From Fimenecus sp964540535 (GTDB taxonomy: Bacteria; Bacillota; Clostridia; Oscillospirales; Acutalibacteraceae): DNA of 64,000 nt. Of the stretch, positions 16,719 to 24,973 are shown piece by piece (position 1 is the first letter of the stretch; each line of letters begins with the position of its first letter). The translations under genes and the position numbers were made by a program. The notes under the pieces are model-generated. The model had not been told where the DNA came from. It saw only the letters and a program-made list of their open reading frames with translations, and made no database searches. The DNA lies in NCBI GenBank assembly GCA_964540535.1, contig CAZIMO010000008.1, positions 1 to 64,000 on the forward strand, read 5' to 3'.

Positions 16719-17414
16719 ATGAGTAATACAAAAATCAAAAGAAAAACTACGGGCTTTGATATTCTTTACAGAGTTGTAACGGCTGTTATGGCGGTTGCAA
16801 TATATCCTGTATTTTACTTTGCAAATTTAATTACATTTGAAATTGTGCATAGCGATTTGTCGGATATTTTTAATTATTTCAGAGAAGAATCTTCTATTGA
16901 GGCAACGTACGACTCATTTTCGCTTTCTGAGCTTTCAAGATGGTCTGACATCTTTTCTCAGTTTACATCGGGCAGCTTTGACTTTAAGACTTCCATTTTG
17001 CAAAACGAGATTTACCGCCCTGTGATTGTTGCGGCTGTGTTTGTTGCAATCGCCCTTGTTTTGGGACTTGTAATTCTTGGTTTTGCAATCTTTTCAAACA
17101 AGATTAAGGTTATTACAGCTCTTTCAGGCGCAGGCTTTTTAAGCACTATCGCCGCATATATAGCCTTTAACGGATTTTTCGCAGAACCGCTTATTGCAGG
17201 CGAAATTACATTGGCACAGCTTTTCAATGTTGACGGAATTATTGCTTCAACAATTATTGGTTTTTTAGGCGAGGTTACAGTTTTCACGCTTGACACTGCA
17301 TTTTTCGCAGTAATGTTCTTGATGCTGGGAATTCTAATTTGGTCAGTATCTGTAATGATAGTCAATTCAAGCGACGAAAAAGAAAAAGCGCTGAAAAAAG
17401 CTAAAAACAAATAA
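16719..17414 (+). CDS. Predicted four-helix membrane protein, unknown function
   Basis: I do not recognise this 231-residue protein. It has a short basic N-terminus, a membrane helix near 15-35, a polar external stretch of about 65 residues rich in Ser, Asp and Phe, then three helices (near 105-125, 133-155 and 195-220) and a highly charged Lys-rich end. The ATG at 16719 lies five bases after AGGTGA; a GTG at 16710 overlaps that site. It follows glnS by 12 bases, so it is probably cotranscribed. A terminator follows. Confidence 0.75.
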   Translation: MSNTKIKRKTTGFDILYRVVTAVMAVAIYPVFYFANLITFEIVHSDLSDIFNYFREESSIEATYDSFSLSELSRWSDIFSQFTSGSFDFKTSILQNEIYRPVIVAAVFVAIALVLGLVILGFAIFSNKIKVITALSGAGFLSTIAAYIAFNGFFAEPLIAGEITLAQLFNVDGIIASTIIGFLGEVTVFTLDTAFFAVMFLMLGILIWSVSVMIVNSSDEKEKALKKAKNK

Positions 17415-17436
17415 AAATTTGAATACAAAAATTTAA

Positions 17437-17468
17437 GCCTACTGAATGAATTTTCGGTAGGCATTTTT
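17437..17468 (+). terminator. Rho-independent terminator of the gltX-glnS operon
   Basis: GCCTAC (17437-17442) pairs with GTAGGC (17457-17462), extended inward by TGAA/TTCG with one G-T pair, then ATTTTTATT. Confidence 0.85.
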
Positions 17469-17477
17469 ATTAGTGCC

Positions 17478-17524
17478 GAGCGGAACTAACGAAACAGAAA
17501 ACCACCCGCTATGCGAGTGGTTTT
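17478..17524. repeat. IS200-type left-end sequence without transposase; also a terminator hairpin
   Basis: Bases 17478-17520 match the minus strand of 39904-39862, the left end of the IS200-like element, at 39 of 43 positions (shared blocks GAGCGGAAC, ACGAAACAGAAAA, CACCCGCTATGCG). No transposase is near. The hairpin AAAACCAC...GTGGTTTT (17498-17524) lies 43 bases beyond the end of the minus-strand secreted protein and is followed on that strand by a T-rich stretch. It may have been adopted as that gene's terminator. Confidence 0.65.
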
Positions 17525-17566
17525 AATTATAAATACCTCTTTCTTATTTTAGTTTTGTTTAATATT

Positions 17567-18838
17567 TTAGCAGTAATCCGAAGCGCGCCACAATGAACTT
17601 ACGGATACAAAAAAACCCATTGGTACGCGAATCAAACCGCTCTCGGATTCGTCGACTACTAACATTTCAAACGAATCATCAGATCCTCCGCTTGCTGTTT
17701 TATTTTCGTCCATTTGGTAAGCATCATAGTGCAATACGATGTCATAAACTCCTGCTTCCAATTCACGGGTAAGCTTTATGTCGCTGATACTTTCTCCGGG
17801 AGCCAATAATCCTGATTTATAAAGAACCTCATAGCCCTGTTCGCTGTCATCAGGTAAGCGAATTTCAAAGCTTAAATATTGCTCGCTGTCTTCTTCGTTG
17901 CGCCAATCTACAAGAGCGCTGGTTGAGTTTGCCTCAGCAAAAACTTGATAGCAAACAACGGCTATCGGAGTCGGAGCTGAATTGCAAGCTGATTCATCAA
18001 CTAAAATTTTAATTGGAATGTTAATAAATCCCTCAAGTGCAGTTTGAACTCCATTCTCTGTAATTGCAGCACCAACATGAAGCACTGCGTCATATATTCC
18101 TTCATCAAGCCCACGGGAAAGATTTATGTCTTTAACATGAAGTCCCGGTTCTACTAATCCTGATGTGTAAAGAACCTCGTAACCTTGTTCGCTTTCATCC
18201 TCTATACGAATTTCGTAATTGTACCATAATTCCTCATCATCGTTTAAATAGAAAAAGGTGGTATCTCTTAAATCGTTTATGCTGAAATCTGCCAAAGCCT
18301 TTGTTGAATTAGGTGTAGCAATAACATTAGCAGCTTGAACGGTTTCGGGTGTTTTAGATGCATTTCTTACTGCTGTTGTGAATGTAAGAATATCTTCATA
18401 TGTACCTGCATATTTAGGTGTGGCAACGCTCTTAACAATCAATGCAGTTTCCTTGATATGACCGTCTGCATCATAAGGAACTGAAAGAATTTCTTCGGTT
18501 TTCTCCGTTAGAACTCTGTCGTCAACCATTATCTCATAAGCAATGCCTTTTGAGTTTTCAGCATATTTTGCGTCCTTAAGTTCCCAAGTATTTTTACTTG
18601 TAACTGAAACCGAAAGCTCTTTGCCGAAGTCAAGAAAAGCGTATGCAGAAACTGTAAATTCTTTACCCTCATCAAGCTCTTGTGTTCCGTCGGGAATGGT
18701 AAGCAGAAAGTCCTGCGGGTATTCTTTTGCAACTTTCATTGTTTGATCAGACTCTGCGGCAAATGATGATATTGATGTTGCTGAAAGTGCAAGTGTAAGT
18801 GCCAATACTATTGCTAATATTTCAGTTGCCTTTTTCAC
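17567..18838 (-). CDS. Secreted modular surface protein, related to the 27-39 kb system
   Basis: A 423-residue exported protein. A GTG at 18838 behind AAGGAGG starts a clear signal peptide ending SSFAA near 25-28. The N-terminal domain (about 35-160) has the pattern of the ten small secreted proteins at 33-38 kb: a FLLTIPDG strand, GKELSVSVTSK, then YEDILTFTTAV. Two Ig-like repeats follow, each with a Tyr-SGL-PG turn: VLYTSGLVEPG near 222 and VLYKSGLLAPG near 337, followed by L.R.L..G.YD. The external domain of the 27240 gene has the same signature (MIYKSGLVQPG). It has no anchor or sortase motif. Role unknown; it is probably an unlinked part of the same surface system. Confidence 0.8.
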   Translation of the reverse strand: MKKATEILAIVLALTLALSATSISSFAAESDQTMKVAKEYPQDFLLTIPDGTQELDEGKEFTVSAYAFLDFGKELSVSVTSKNTWELKDAKYAENSKGIAYEIMVDDRVLTEKTEEILSVPYDADGHIKETALIVKSVATPKYAGTYEDILTFTTAVRNASKTPETVQAANVIATPNSTKALADFSINDLRDTTFFYLNDDEELWYNYEIRIEDESEQGYEVLYTSGLVEPGLHVKDINLSRGLDEGIYDAVLHVGAAITENGVQTALEGFINIPIKILVDESACNSAPTPIAVVCYQVFAEANSTSALVDWRNEEDSEQYLSFEIRLPDDSEQGYEVLYKSGLLAPGESISDIKLTRELEAGVYDIVLHYDAYQMDENKTASGGSDDSFEMLVVDESESGLIRVPMGFFVSVSSLWRASDYC

Positions 18839-19468
18839 AATAAATTCCTCCTTGTAATTTTTATTTATTTTCATTTTTAATTTTTTTATTTAAAGCCATT
18901 TGTATTTTTTCAACATTATTTATTATATAAATAAGTTTATAGCTGCATATGAAATCGTCTCCGTTTCTCTATAATTTTTATATTTTAACTTATATTTAAA
19001 CCCTTTCATTTAGGGTAATTTTTGCGTTGCTGTCTTTTCCTTGACTGTCTATATTATGGCAGAAAAATTCACCCCGTCACACCCTAAAAATCCGCAAAAA
19101 TCCGATAAAAGCCAGACATTTGAGCCGTGTTTTTACTTTTTTATTAAAATCAGATAGTAGGGGTTGGGGCTTGTGTCCTTGGCGAATGATGGTAGGGTCA
19201 GGGGCTTGCCCCCGCCGCCATAAAGTAGAAAAAACAAATATCAAAATTGAATATTTTTTTGCAATATAATGTGCAGCATCAAATAAATATGCGAATATTA
19301 AAGAAAAAACGGCAAGAGCAAGCTCTCGCCCTACCGGTGGTTATTTGTTTGTTATTCGGCGGGAGCAATACCACCGTTTTCCGAGTATAAATGAGAACGG
19401 CAGGAGCAAGATTACTCGCCTTTGGCGAATAAAATTGAGGCGCCATCCGTAAGGAAGGCGCCTCAATT
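18839..19468. other. Gene-poor 630-base stretch with small repeats
   Basis: No credible gene is seen. The 18840-19000 part is AT-rich leader/promoter sequence for the minus-strand secreted protein (TATAAT-like hexamers near 18930). Bases 19308-19334 and 19396-19420 are imperfect copies starting AACGGCA(A/G)GAGCAAG and ending CTCGCC. Between them GGTGGTTATT and AATACCACC form an inverted repeat (19336-19376). GC-rich 19185-19225 contains GGGGCTTGCCCC. It looks like degraded repeat debris. Confidence 0.5.
19433..19466 (-). terminator. Rho-independent terminator of prfB
   Basis: TTGAGGCGCC (19435-19444) pairs perfectly with GGCGCCTCAA (19457-19466), a 10-bp stem with a 12-base loop. On the minus strand TTTTATT follows the stem. 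Confidence 0.9.
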
Positions 19469-20590
19469 TTAATTGTTTTCTAAATTTTTTTGTGACTGCA
19501 TTTTAAGATATGCGTTGATAAATCCGTCAATATCACCGTCCATAACTGCGTTGATGTTGCCGTTTTCAAACGATGTTCTGTGGTCCTTTGCAAGCGTATA
19601 GGGCATAAATACATAAGAACGGATTTGGCTGCCCCACGCAATTTCTTTGTGGTCGCCCTTAATATCCTCGATCTTTGCAAGATGCTCACGCTCTTTGATT
19701 TCGATAAGCTTTGATTTGAGCATTGTCATTGCAACTTCACGGTTTTGGTGCTGGCTTCGTTCAACCTGGCACGATACCACAATACCTGTGGGTTTGTGAG
19801 TAAGACGAACGGCAGATGAAGTTTTGTTGACCTTTTGTCCGCCTGCGCCGCTTGCACGGTAAACCGCCATTTCAATATCGTCGGGATTGATTTCAACATT
19901 TGTGTCCTCGTCAATTTCCGGCATAACCTCGAGAGATGCGAATGAAGTGTGCCGTCTGCCCGAAGAGTCAAAAGGCGAAATTCGCACAAGGCGGTGAATG
20001 CCTGCTTCGCTCTTCATAAAGCCGTAAGCATTTTCACCCTCAATTAAAATGCAGGCAGATTTAAGTCCTGCCTCGTCACCGTCAAGATAGTCAAGAGTTG
20101 AAACCTTGTAGCCGTGCCGCTCACCCCATCGGTTATACATTCTGAAAAGCATTTCAGCCCAATCCTGCGCCTCTGTTCCGCCTGCACCTGCGTGGAATGT
20201 AAGAATAGCATTTTTTGAGTCATATTCGCCTGTAAGCAGTGTTGAAAGAGTTTGAGAGTCAAGGTCCTTTTCAAACTTTTCTACACCGTGAGTGCATTCG
20301 TCAACGAGACTTTCGTCCTCTTCCTCGTCAGCTAACTCAATCATAACAAGAGCGTCATCAAAATCACCTTTAAGCTTTTCATAAGCGGCAACTCGGTTTT
20401 TAAGAGAGCTTGTTCTTTGCAAAACCTTTTGAGAATTTTGAATATCATCCCAAAAGCCGTCTTGTGCCTGCTGTTCTTCAAGATTTAATATTTCTTTTTT
20501 CATTTTTTCAAGTCCGAGAGCGTCTGCCAGGTTAGAAAGATCATCCTCGTGGCTTAAAAGTCTTAATTTTAATTCTTCATACTGAAGCAT
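19469..20590 (-). CDS. prfB: Peptide chain release factor 2
   Basis: RF2 recognises UGA/UAA stop codons and triggers peptide release. The 373-residue frame contains the codon-reading SPF motif (ISPFDSSGRRHTSF), the universally conserved GGQ in ASGAGGQKVNKTSSAVRLTH, and the usual helical domain 1. Reading is continuous from ATG at 20590 through the N-terminal region where many bacteria have an in-frame UGA and a programmed +1 frameshift, so this copy appears not to use frameshift autoregulation. It is a single-gene unit between two terminators. Confidence 0.97.
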   Translation of the reverse strand: MLQYEELKLRLLSHEDDLSNLADALGLEKMKKEILNLEEQQAQDGFWDDIQNSQKVLQRTSSLKNRVAAYEKLKGDFDDALVMIELADEEEDESLVDECTHGVEKFEKDLDSQTLSTLLTGEYDSKNAILTFHAGAGGTEAQDWAEMLFRMYNRWGERHGYKVSTLDYLDGDEAGLKSACILIEGENAYGFMKSEAGIHRLVRISPFDSSGRRHTSFASLEVMPEIDEDTNVEINPDDIEMAVYRASGAGGQKVNKTSSAVRLTHKPTGIVVSCQVERSQHQNREVAMTMLKSKLIEIKEREHLAKIEDIKGDHKEIAWGSQIRSYVFMPYTLAKDHRTSFENGNINAVMDGDIDGFINAYLKMQSQKNLENN

Positions 20591-20674
20591 AATTTTTACC
20601 TCGCTTAATGTAAATTATTGTAGCAATTATTTGTCACTTGTCCGCAAATTCATACATAAAATGTATCAAGAAAA

Positions 20675-20730
20675 CCGTTTGCAACAAATATGGGTGGGGG
20701 ATCCCTTCAAGCAGCCCATATTTTTAACGG
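20675..20730 (-). terminator. Terminator-like long hairpin after the proBA operon
   Basis: AAATATGGG (20686-20694) pairs with CCCATATTT (20715-20723), and an outer CCGTT (20675-20679) pairs with AACGG (20726-20730). On the minus strand a TTTTC follows. It lies 29 bases after the third gene of the proBA transcript. Confidence 0.55.
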
Positions 20731-20758
20731 ATTGATATAAATATACTGATAAATTATG

Positions 20759-21565
20759 CTACTGTTCAGCCTCAGTATTTGCTGATGACGGCTCTGCCGA
20801 TGATGATTCTTCGGCTGATGACTGCTCGCTTGGCGCAGTGCTGTCATTTTTGTCAGCTACAGGGGGTTCTGTCGGCTCGGTCACAGCAACCTCGGGAGCT
20901 GTTGTATTCTGAATAGCTGAAATATAAAGATTATCGTTCTGTTCGCGAAGGGTGATCTTTATATATTTATCGGGAGCGGGAGCAATCATATCACCGTTTT
21001 CGCCCTGCTCCCACGCATCACCTGCAAGGCAGGCAACCGTAAGCGCGACCGTACCCGATGATGTTGTTTTGTCAACAACCTGCGGAGTGTAAATGGGTGT
21101 AATACCCGTAAGCGGAACCGTATAGATTTCGGTTTGGCTGTCATATACAAATTCAAGACCGTAGCCGTCAATTGTTTGATGAATGGGCGTTACCTCTGTG
21201 CCGAAAAGCGCAACAAATTCTTTTTCAACAGCGTCTTTGGGAACCGAAAGACCGTTTTCGTTGCTTTCAAAAGTGTCGGGGTCGATATCGCTTTTAAGAA
21301 GCGACCAAATTGAAATTTCAATAAGTTGATTCATATCAGCCTTTGTAATATCGTCAAAGGTGTCTGGGTCAATCAGCACAACAGGAGTAAGCATTTTGTT
21401 GTAATCGTCATAGTGCTTACTGTTATCAACGGCAGTGCCTATTCCTTTGACTGCGGAAATAACAATTGTAACTGCGCCAATCGCCGCAAGAATAATTATA
21501 AGACACCCTATCGGAAATGCGGCTTTGTGAGTTCCCCTATGCTTTTTTACTTTTCCTTTTGCCAT
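20759..21565 (-). CDS. Single-pass membrane protein with external domain, unknown function
   Basis: I do not recognise this 268-residue protein. It has a Lys-rich cytoplasmic start, one membrane helix near 16-42, and an external domain from about 50 to 210 with strand-like segments (ITPIYTPQVVD, GTVALTVACLAGDAW, YIKITLREQNDNLYISAIQ). A low-complexity Ser/Glu/Pro/Ala tail follows. The start ATG sits 5 bases after AGGTGA and directly abuts the end of proA, so it belongs to the proB-proA transcript. Nothing in it suggests proline metabolism. A wall-facing stress function is only a guess. Confidence 0.75.
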   Translation of the reverse strand: MAKGKVKKHRGTHKAAFPIGCLIIILAAIGAVTIVISAVKGIGTAVDNSKHYDDYNKMLTPVVLIDPDTFDDITKADMNQLIEISIWSLLKSDIDPDTFESNENGLSVPKDAVEKEFVALFGTEVTPIHQTIDGYGLEFVYDSQTEIYTVPLTGITPIYTPQVVDKTTSSGTVALTVACLAGDAWEQGENGDMIAPAPDKYIKITLREQNDNLYISAIQNTTAPEVAVTEPTEPPVADKNDSTAPSEQSSAEESSSAEPSSANTEAEQ

Positions 21566-22804
21566 CTATCTCACCTGACCCTGTCCGTAGATTTTATATT
21601 TAAAGGAATTTAACTGTTCAAGTCCCAACGGACCTCTTGCGTGAAGCTTTTGTGTAGAAATTCCGATTTCTGCGCCGAAACCGAATTCACCGCCGTCAGT
21701 AAAACGGGTGCTTGCATTGTGATAAACTGCCGCAGAGTCAACAGAATTCATAAATTTTTCGGCATTTTCGGAATTTTCAGTAACAATGCACTCGCTGTGA
21801 CCTGTGGAATATTTCCTGATATGCTCAACCGCTTCATCAAGAGATTTTACAATTTTAACAGACATCTTGTAATCAAGATATTCTCTTGCCCAATCATCAT
21901 CGGAAGCCGCTTCAATATCGGGGCATATCTCACGGCTGATTTCGTCACCGTAAAGAATAACATTTTTTTCATCAAGACGGGATTTGATTGCTATAAGCGC
22001 ATATTCCGCAATATCCTTGTGAATAAGCAGACTTTCAGCGGAATTGCAAACCGAAATTCTCTGCGTTTTTGCGTTGTAAATAATTTCAGCCGCCATATCA
22101 ATATCAGCTTCGCTGTCAACATAAATATGGCAGTTGCCTGCGCCTGTTTCAATAACCGGAACTGTTGAATTTTCAACAACCGCCTTTATAAGTGATGCGC
22201 TTCCTCGCGGGATAAGCACATCTACATATTTATTCATTCGCATAAGCGCTGTTGAACTTTCTCTTGAGGTGTCACGGACAAGCTCAATAATATCGGGGTT
22301 AAATCCTGATTTTTCAACAGCAGAACGCATAATGTCCATTATAACCGAGTTTGAATTGAAAGCTTCTTTACCGCCTCGCAGAATTACAGCGTTACCTGCT
22401 TTAACTGCAAGAGCCGCCGCATCGCTGGTAACATTGGGTCGGGCTTCATAAATTATGCCGACTACACCTAAGGGGACGCTGATACGCTGAATTTTCAAGC
22501 CGTTGGGTCGCTGTGCTTCCCAAATAACTCTGCCAACAGGGTCGGGCAGGTTAATTACACCCTCAATGCCCTGCGCCATACCCTCAACTCTGTCAGAATT
22601 GAGCATAAGACGGTCAATAAATGCTTCCGCCATACCGCTTTTTCTGCCGTTTTCAATATCAATAGCATTTGCCTTTAGAATTTTTTCGCAATTTTCACGC
22701 AGAGCGTCTGCCATTGCCTGTAATATTTTGTTTTTATTTTCAGTTGATATAACTGCAAGAGCTGCCGAAGCTTCTTTCACTCTTTTTCCGATTTCTGTAA
22801 GCAT
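21566..22804 (-). CDS. proA: Gamma-glutamyl phosphate reductase
   Basis: Second step of proline synthesis: NADPH-dependent reduction of glutamyl 5-phosphate to glutamate semialdehyde. The 412-residue protein has the family core PLGVVGIIYEARPNVTSDAA, the glycine-rich NAVILRGGKEA and the active-site cysteine in ISVCNSAE. The C-terminal HNASTRFTDGGEFGFGAEIGIS is followed by HARGPLGLEQL. The ATG at 22804 lies behind AAAGGA; an open frame upstream to 22852 would run into proB. It is four bases from proB. Confidence 0.97.
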   Translation of the reverse strand: MLTEIGKRVKEASAALAVISTENKNKILQAMADALRENCEKILKANAIDIENGRKSGMAEAFIDRLMLNSDRVEGMAQGIEGVINLPDPVGRVIWEAQRPNGLKIQRISVPLGVVGIIYEARPNVTSDAAALAVKAGNAVILRGGKEAFNSNSVIMDIMRSAVEKSGFNPDIIELVRDTSRESSTALMRMNKYVDVLIPRGSASLIKAVVENSTVPVIETGAGNCHIYVDSEADIDMAAEIIYNAKTQRISVCNSAESLLIHKDIAEYALIAIKSRLDEKNVILYGDEISREICPDIEAASDDDWAREYLDYKMSVKIVKSLDEAVEHIRKYSTGHSECIVTENSENAEKFMNSVDSAAVYHNASTRFTDGGEFGFGAEIGISTQKLHARGPLGLEQLNSFKYKIYGQGQVR

Positions 22805-22808
22805 AATT

Positions 22809-23597
22809 TTAATCCTTTCCCTTGAAAAAAGTACCTGTTTGCTTGCCGTCAAGAGCTTTGTATATTTCTGTCGGGTTTTCGCCGTTCATAACTATTGTGT
22901 CAATTCCTGCGTTCATTGCGATTTCAGCGGCGTGAAGCTTTGTAACCATTCCGCCTGTGCCGAGGGTCGAGCCTTTTCCGCCTGCAATCGAATATAATTC
23001 ATCATTGATTTCGGTTACTGTTGGAATAAGCCTTGCATTTTCGTTTTCGGCAGGATTTGCGTCATAAAGTCCGTCAATATCAGTAAGAATTATCAGCGCG
23101 TCTGCCTTTATAAGCTTTGCAACTATTGCAGAAAGCGAATCGTTGTCGCCGTAAACAATTTCTTCAACAGCAACGCTGTCATTCTCGTTAATTATGGGTA
23201 TTGCGCCGAAGTCGAAAAGTCTGTTGAATGTATTTATAAGATTTTCACGGCGTTCGTCATTTTCAACATCGCTTTTTGTAATAAGAAGCTGACCCACCGT
23301 GTGACCGTATTCGCCGAAAAGCTTGTCATACATAAACATAAGTTCGCACTGACCTATTGTCGCTGCCGCCTGACGTCCGGGTAAATCGGCAGGCTTTTCG
23401 TTAAGCCCTAATTTGCCGACGCCAACCCCGATTGCCCCGCTTGTGACAAGAGCCACTTCAATGCCTGAATTTGCAATGTCTGAAAGCACGCTGACAAGCT
23501 TGTGCATTCTTCTGATATTTGTTTTTCCTGTGCTGTATGTAAGGGTTGAAGTACCGACCTTTACAACAATACGCTTAACATTCTTTAAAGTTGCCAT
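22809..23597 (-). CDS. proB: Glutamate 5-kinase, short form without PUA domain
   Basis: First committed step of proline synthesis, phosphorylating glutamate. The 262 residues hold the whole amino-acid kinase domain: VVKVGTSTL at the start, TSGAIGVG, INENDSVA near 140, DNDSLSA, LTDIDGLYDANP, and GTGGMVTKLHAA. Many bacterial GK enzymes (about 370 residues) add a C-terminal PUA domain; here the protein ends at GKQTGTFFKG, so the PUA is absent, not truncated by a frameshift. Feedback inhibition by proline resides in the kinase domain and may persist. No T-box is visible upstream. Confidence 0.97.
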   Translation of the reverse strand: MATLKNVKRIVVKVGTSTLTYSTGKTNIRRMHKLVSVLSDIANSGIEVALVTSGAIGVGVGKLGLNEKPADLPGRQAAATIGQCELMFMYDKLFGEYGHTVGQLLITKSDVENDERRENLINTFNRLFDFGAIPIINENDSVAVEEIVYGDNDSLSAIVAKLIKADALIILTDIDGLYDANPAENENARLIPTVTEINDELYSIAGGKGSTLGTGGMVTKLHAAEIAMNAGIDTIVMNGENPTEIYKALDGKQTGTFFKGKD

Positions 23598-23933
23598 AAC
23601 GATGCCTCATATAAATACAATTAAAAATAATCAGTATATTTTACCATACTTTTTTAAGATTAACAACAGTTTTATAAGAATTTATGGGTTTTACTGCTAC
23701 CGCATATATTTTATCTGTTTTGAACAGAAAATTACGAAAAAAATTCTCATAAAAATTGAGAAAATCATATTAAAAATCAAGAAAATATTTAAAAAAATGA
23801 GAAAACAGCTTTTTGCACAATAAAATTGTTAAAAATTTGTTAAAAAAATCATAAAAACATACTTGAAGTTCAAATGAACCTGTGATATAATCATATCAAC
23901 ATCAAGAGAGACGCATAAAAAGGGGGTGTAGGT
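23598..23933. other. AT-rich divergent intergenic region, proB / DUF1836
   Basis: 336 bases between divergent operons. It contains AT-rich sequence with A- and T-tracts, the leader of proB on the minus strand (GAGGC before its ATG) and the DUF1836 promoter on the plus strand. No small gene, T-box or riboswitch fold was recognised. Confidence 0.6.
23863..23891 (+). promoter_or_regulatory. Sigma-A promoter with spacer inverted repeat, DUF1836 operon
   Basis: TTGAAG (23863-23868) and TATAAT (23886-23891) are exactly 17 bases apart. GTTCA (23868-23872) and TGAAC (23875-23879) form an inverted repeat inside the spacer, a typical repressor position. Confidence 0.7.
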
Positions 23934-24494
23934 ATGTTGGATTTAATTCCGGGTACTGTACTCAAATTTAACAGTTCAGCGGCAGAGGATTGTTATTCTG
24001 TGATTTCGCCTCTGCTGACAGTCACAAAAGGTCTGACTCTTGCGCAGGTCAAAGCATTGACAGGTCTTGAAGCTTCGACAATTCAAAATTGGGTAAAACG
24101 CGGTTGGGTTAAGAATCCTGAGGGCAAGCGTTACGGAGAAGATCAGGTAGTGCGTATTATACTTATAAATATGATGCGCGGTTCAATGCAGCTTGAACAG
24201 ATTGCGTTCCTTATGGCATATATCAACGGCTCGGTTGAGGATCGTTCGGACGATATTTTGCCCGACCGAGAGTTGTTTAATATTCTTTGCGGCATAATAT
24301 ATATATGCGAGCAAAATTCCAATTCGGATTCAGCGTATCTTGACAGGGTAATTGACGCGCAGATTGAGCGTGCAGGCATAAAAGATATCGTTTCGCAAAA
24401 ACGCTTGCGAAGTGCGTTGAGAGCTATGGTTCTTGCGTTTCTTTCGGCTCAGATGAGAGAAGAAGCACAGAAAGCATTTCTTCAGTTAGTGTGA
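23934..24494 (+). CDS. DUF1836 (MerR-like HTH) regulator
   Basis: A 186-residue DUF1836 protein, a Firmicutes family with a MerR-type winged helix. The HTH is LTLAQVKALTGLEASTIQNW with the WVKRGWV wing (near 33-62), followed by RYGEDQVVRIILINMMR. The rest is helical and ends with MREEAQKAFLQLV. Members are DNA-binding regulators by prediction; targets are unknown. It heads a plus-strand operon with NfeD, SPFH and a membrane protein and has an inverted repeat in its own promoter, so autoregulation is plausible. The start is supported by GGGGGTG upstream. Confidence 0.85.
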   Translation: MLDLIPGTVLKFNSSAAEDCYSVISPLLTVTKGLTLAQVKALTGLEASTIQNWVKRGWVKNPEGKRYGEDQVVRIILINMMRGSMQLEQIAFLMAYINGSVEDRSDDILPDRELFNILCGIIYICEQNSNSDSAYLDRVIDAQIERAGIKDIVSQKRLRSALRAMVLAFLSAQMREEAQKAFLQLV

Positions 24495-24510
24495 AAGGAG
24501 GTTACATAGT

Positions 24511-24951
24511 ATGGAGTACATTTTGAGTAATCCGTGGGCAATGTGGCTCGGCTTGGCGGTTATATTCCTCGTTATTGAATTGCTTACAACCTCGCTTGTG
24601 TCAATTTGGTTTGTTCCTGCGGCGGTAATAACCTGTCTTTTGACTTTTGTTATTGACAGTACGCTCTGGCAGATTGCAATTTTTGTAGTTTTGAGTGCGA
24701 TATTTATGGTTGTTGCGCGCAAAATTTACAAAAAGCACATCAAAAAGCCGGTTGATGATGTTGACCGAAACGAAAAGCTTATCGGCAAGTCCGTGACGGT
24801 AACTGAAGATACAAATGCAATTACAGGCAGAGTATTGGCAGGCGATATTTATTGGCGGGCAGTCAGTGAGCACGGCGAAACAATTCCCAAAGGGGAAACA
24901 GCGGTAATAAAGGGTGTTAACGGTACAACCCTTGTTATATCAATAAATTAA
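24511..24951 (+). CDS. NfeD-family membrane protein, short form
   Basis: A 146-residue short NfeD protein: helices near 9-28, 32-47 and 51-68, then a small soluble OB-fold-type domain (KLIGKSVTVTEDTNAITGRV ... GDIYWRAVSE). Short NfeD proteins are partners of SPFH-domain proteins in membrane microdomains, and the next gene, 22 bases on, is one. The protease domain of long NfeD is absent. AAGGAGG precedes the ATG. Confidence 0.9.
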   Translation: MEYILSNPWAMWLGLAVIFLVIELLTTSLVSIWFVPAAVITCLLTFVIDSTLWQIAIFVVLSAIFMVVARKIYKKHIKKPVDDVDRNEKLIGKSVTVTEDTNAITGRVLAGDIYWRAVSEHGETIPKGETAVIKGVNGTTLVISIN

Positions 24952-24973
24952 ATACAAAAAAGGAGAAAAAATT

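Noticed and set aside
23598..23700. T-box or proline riboswitch upstream of proB
   Set aside because: No T-box core sequence, specifier hairpin or terminator/antiterminator pair is visible on the minus strand.
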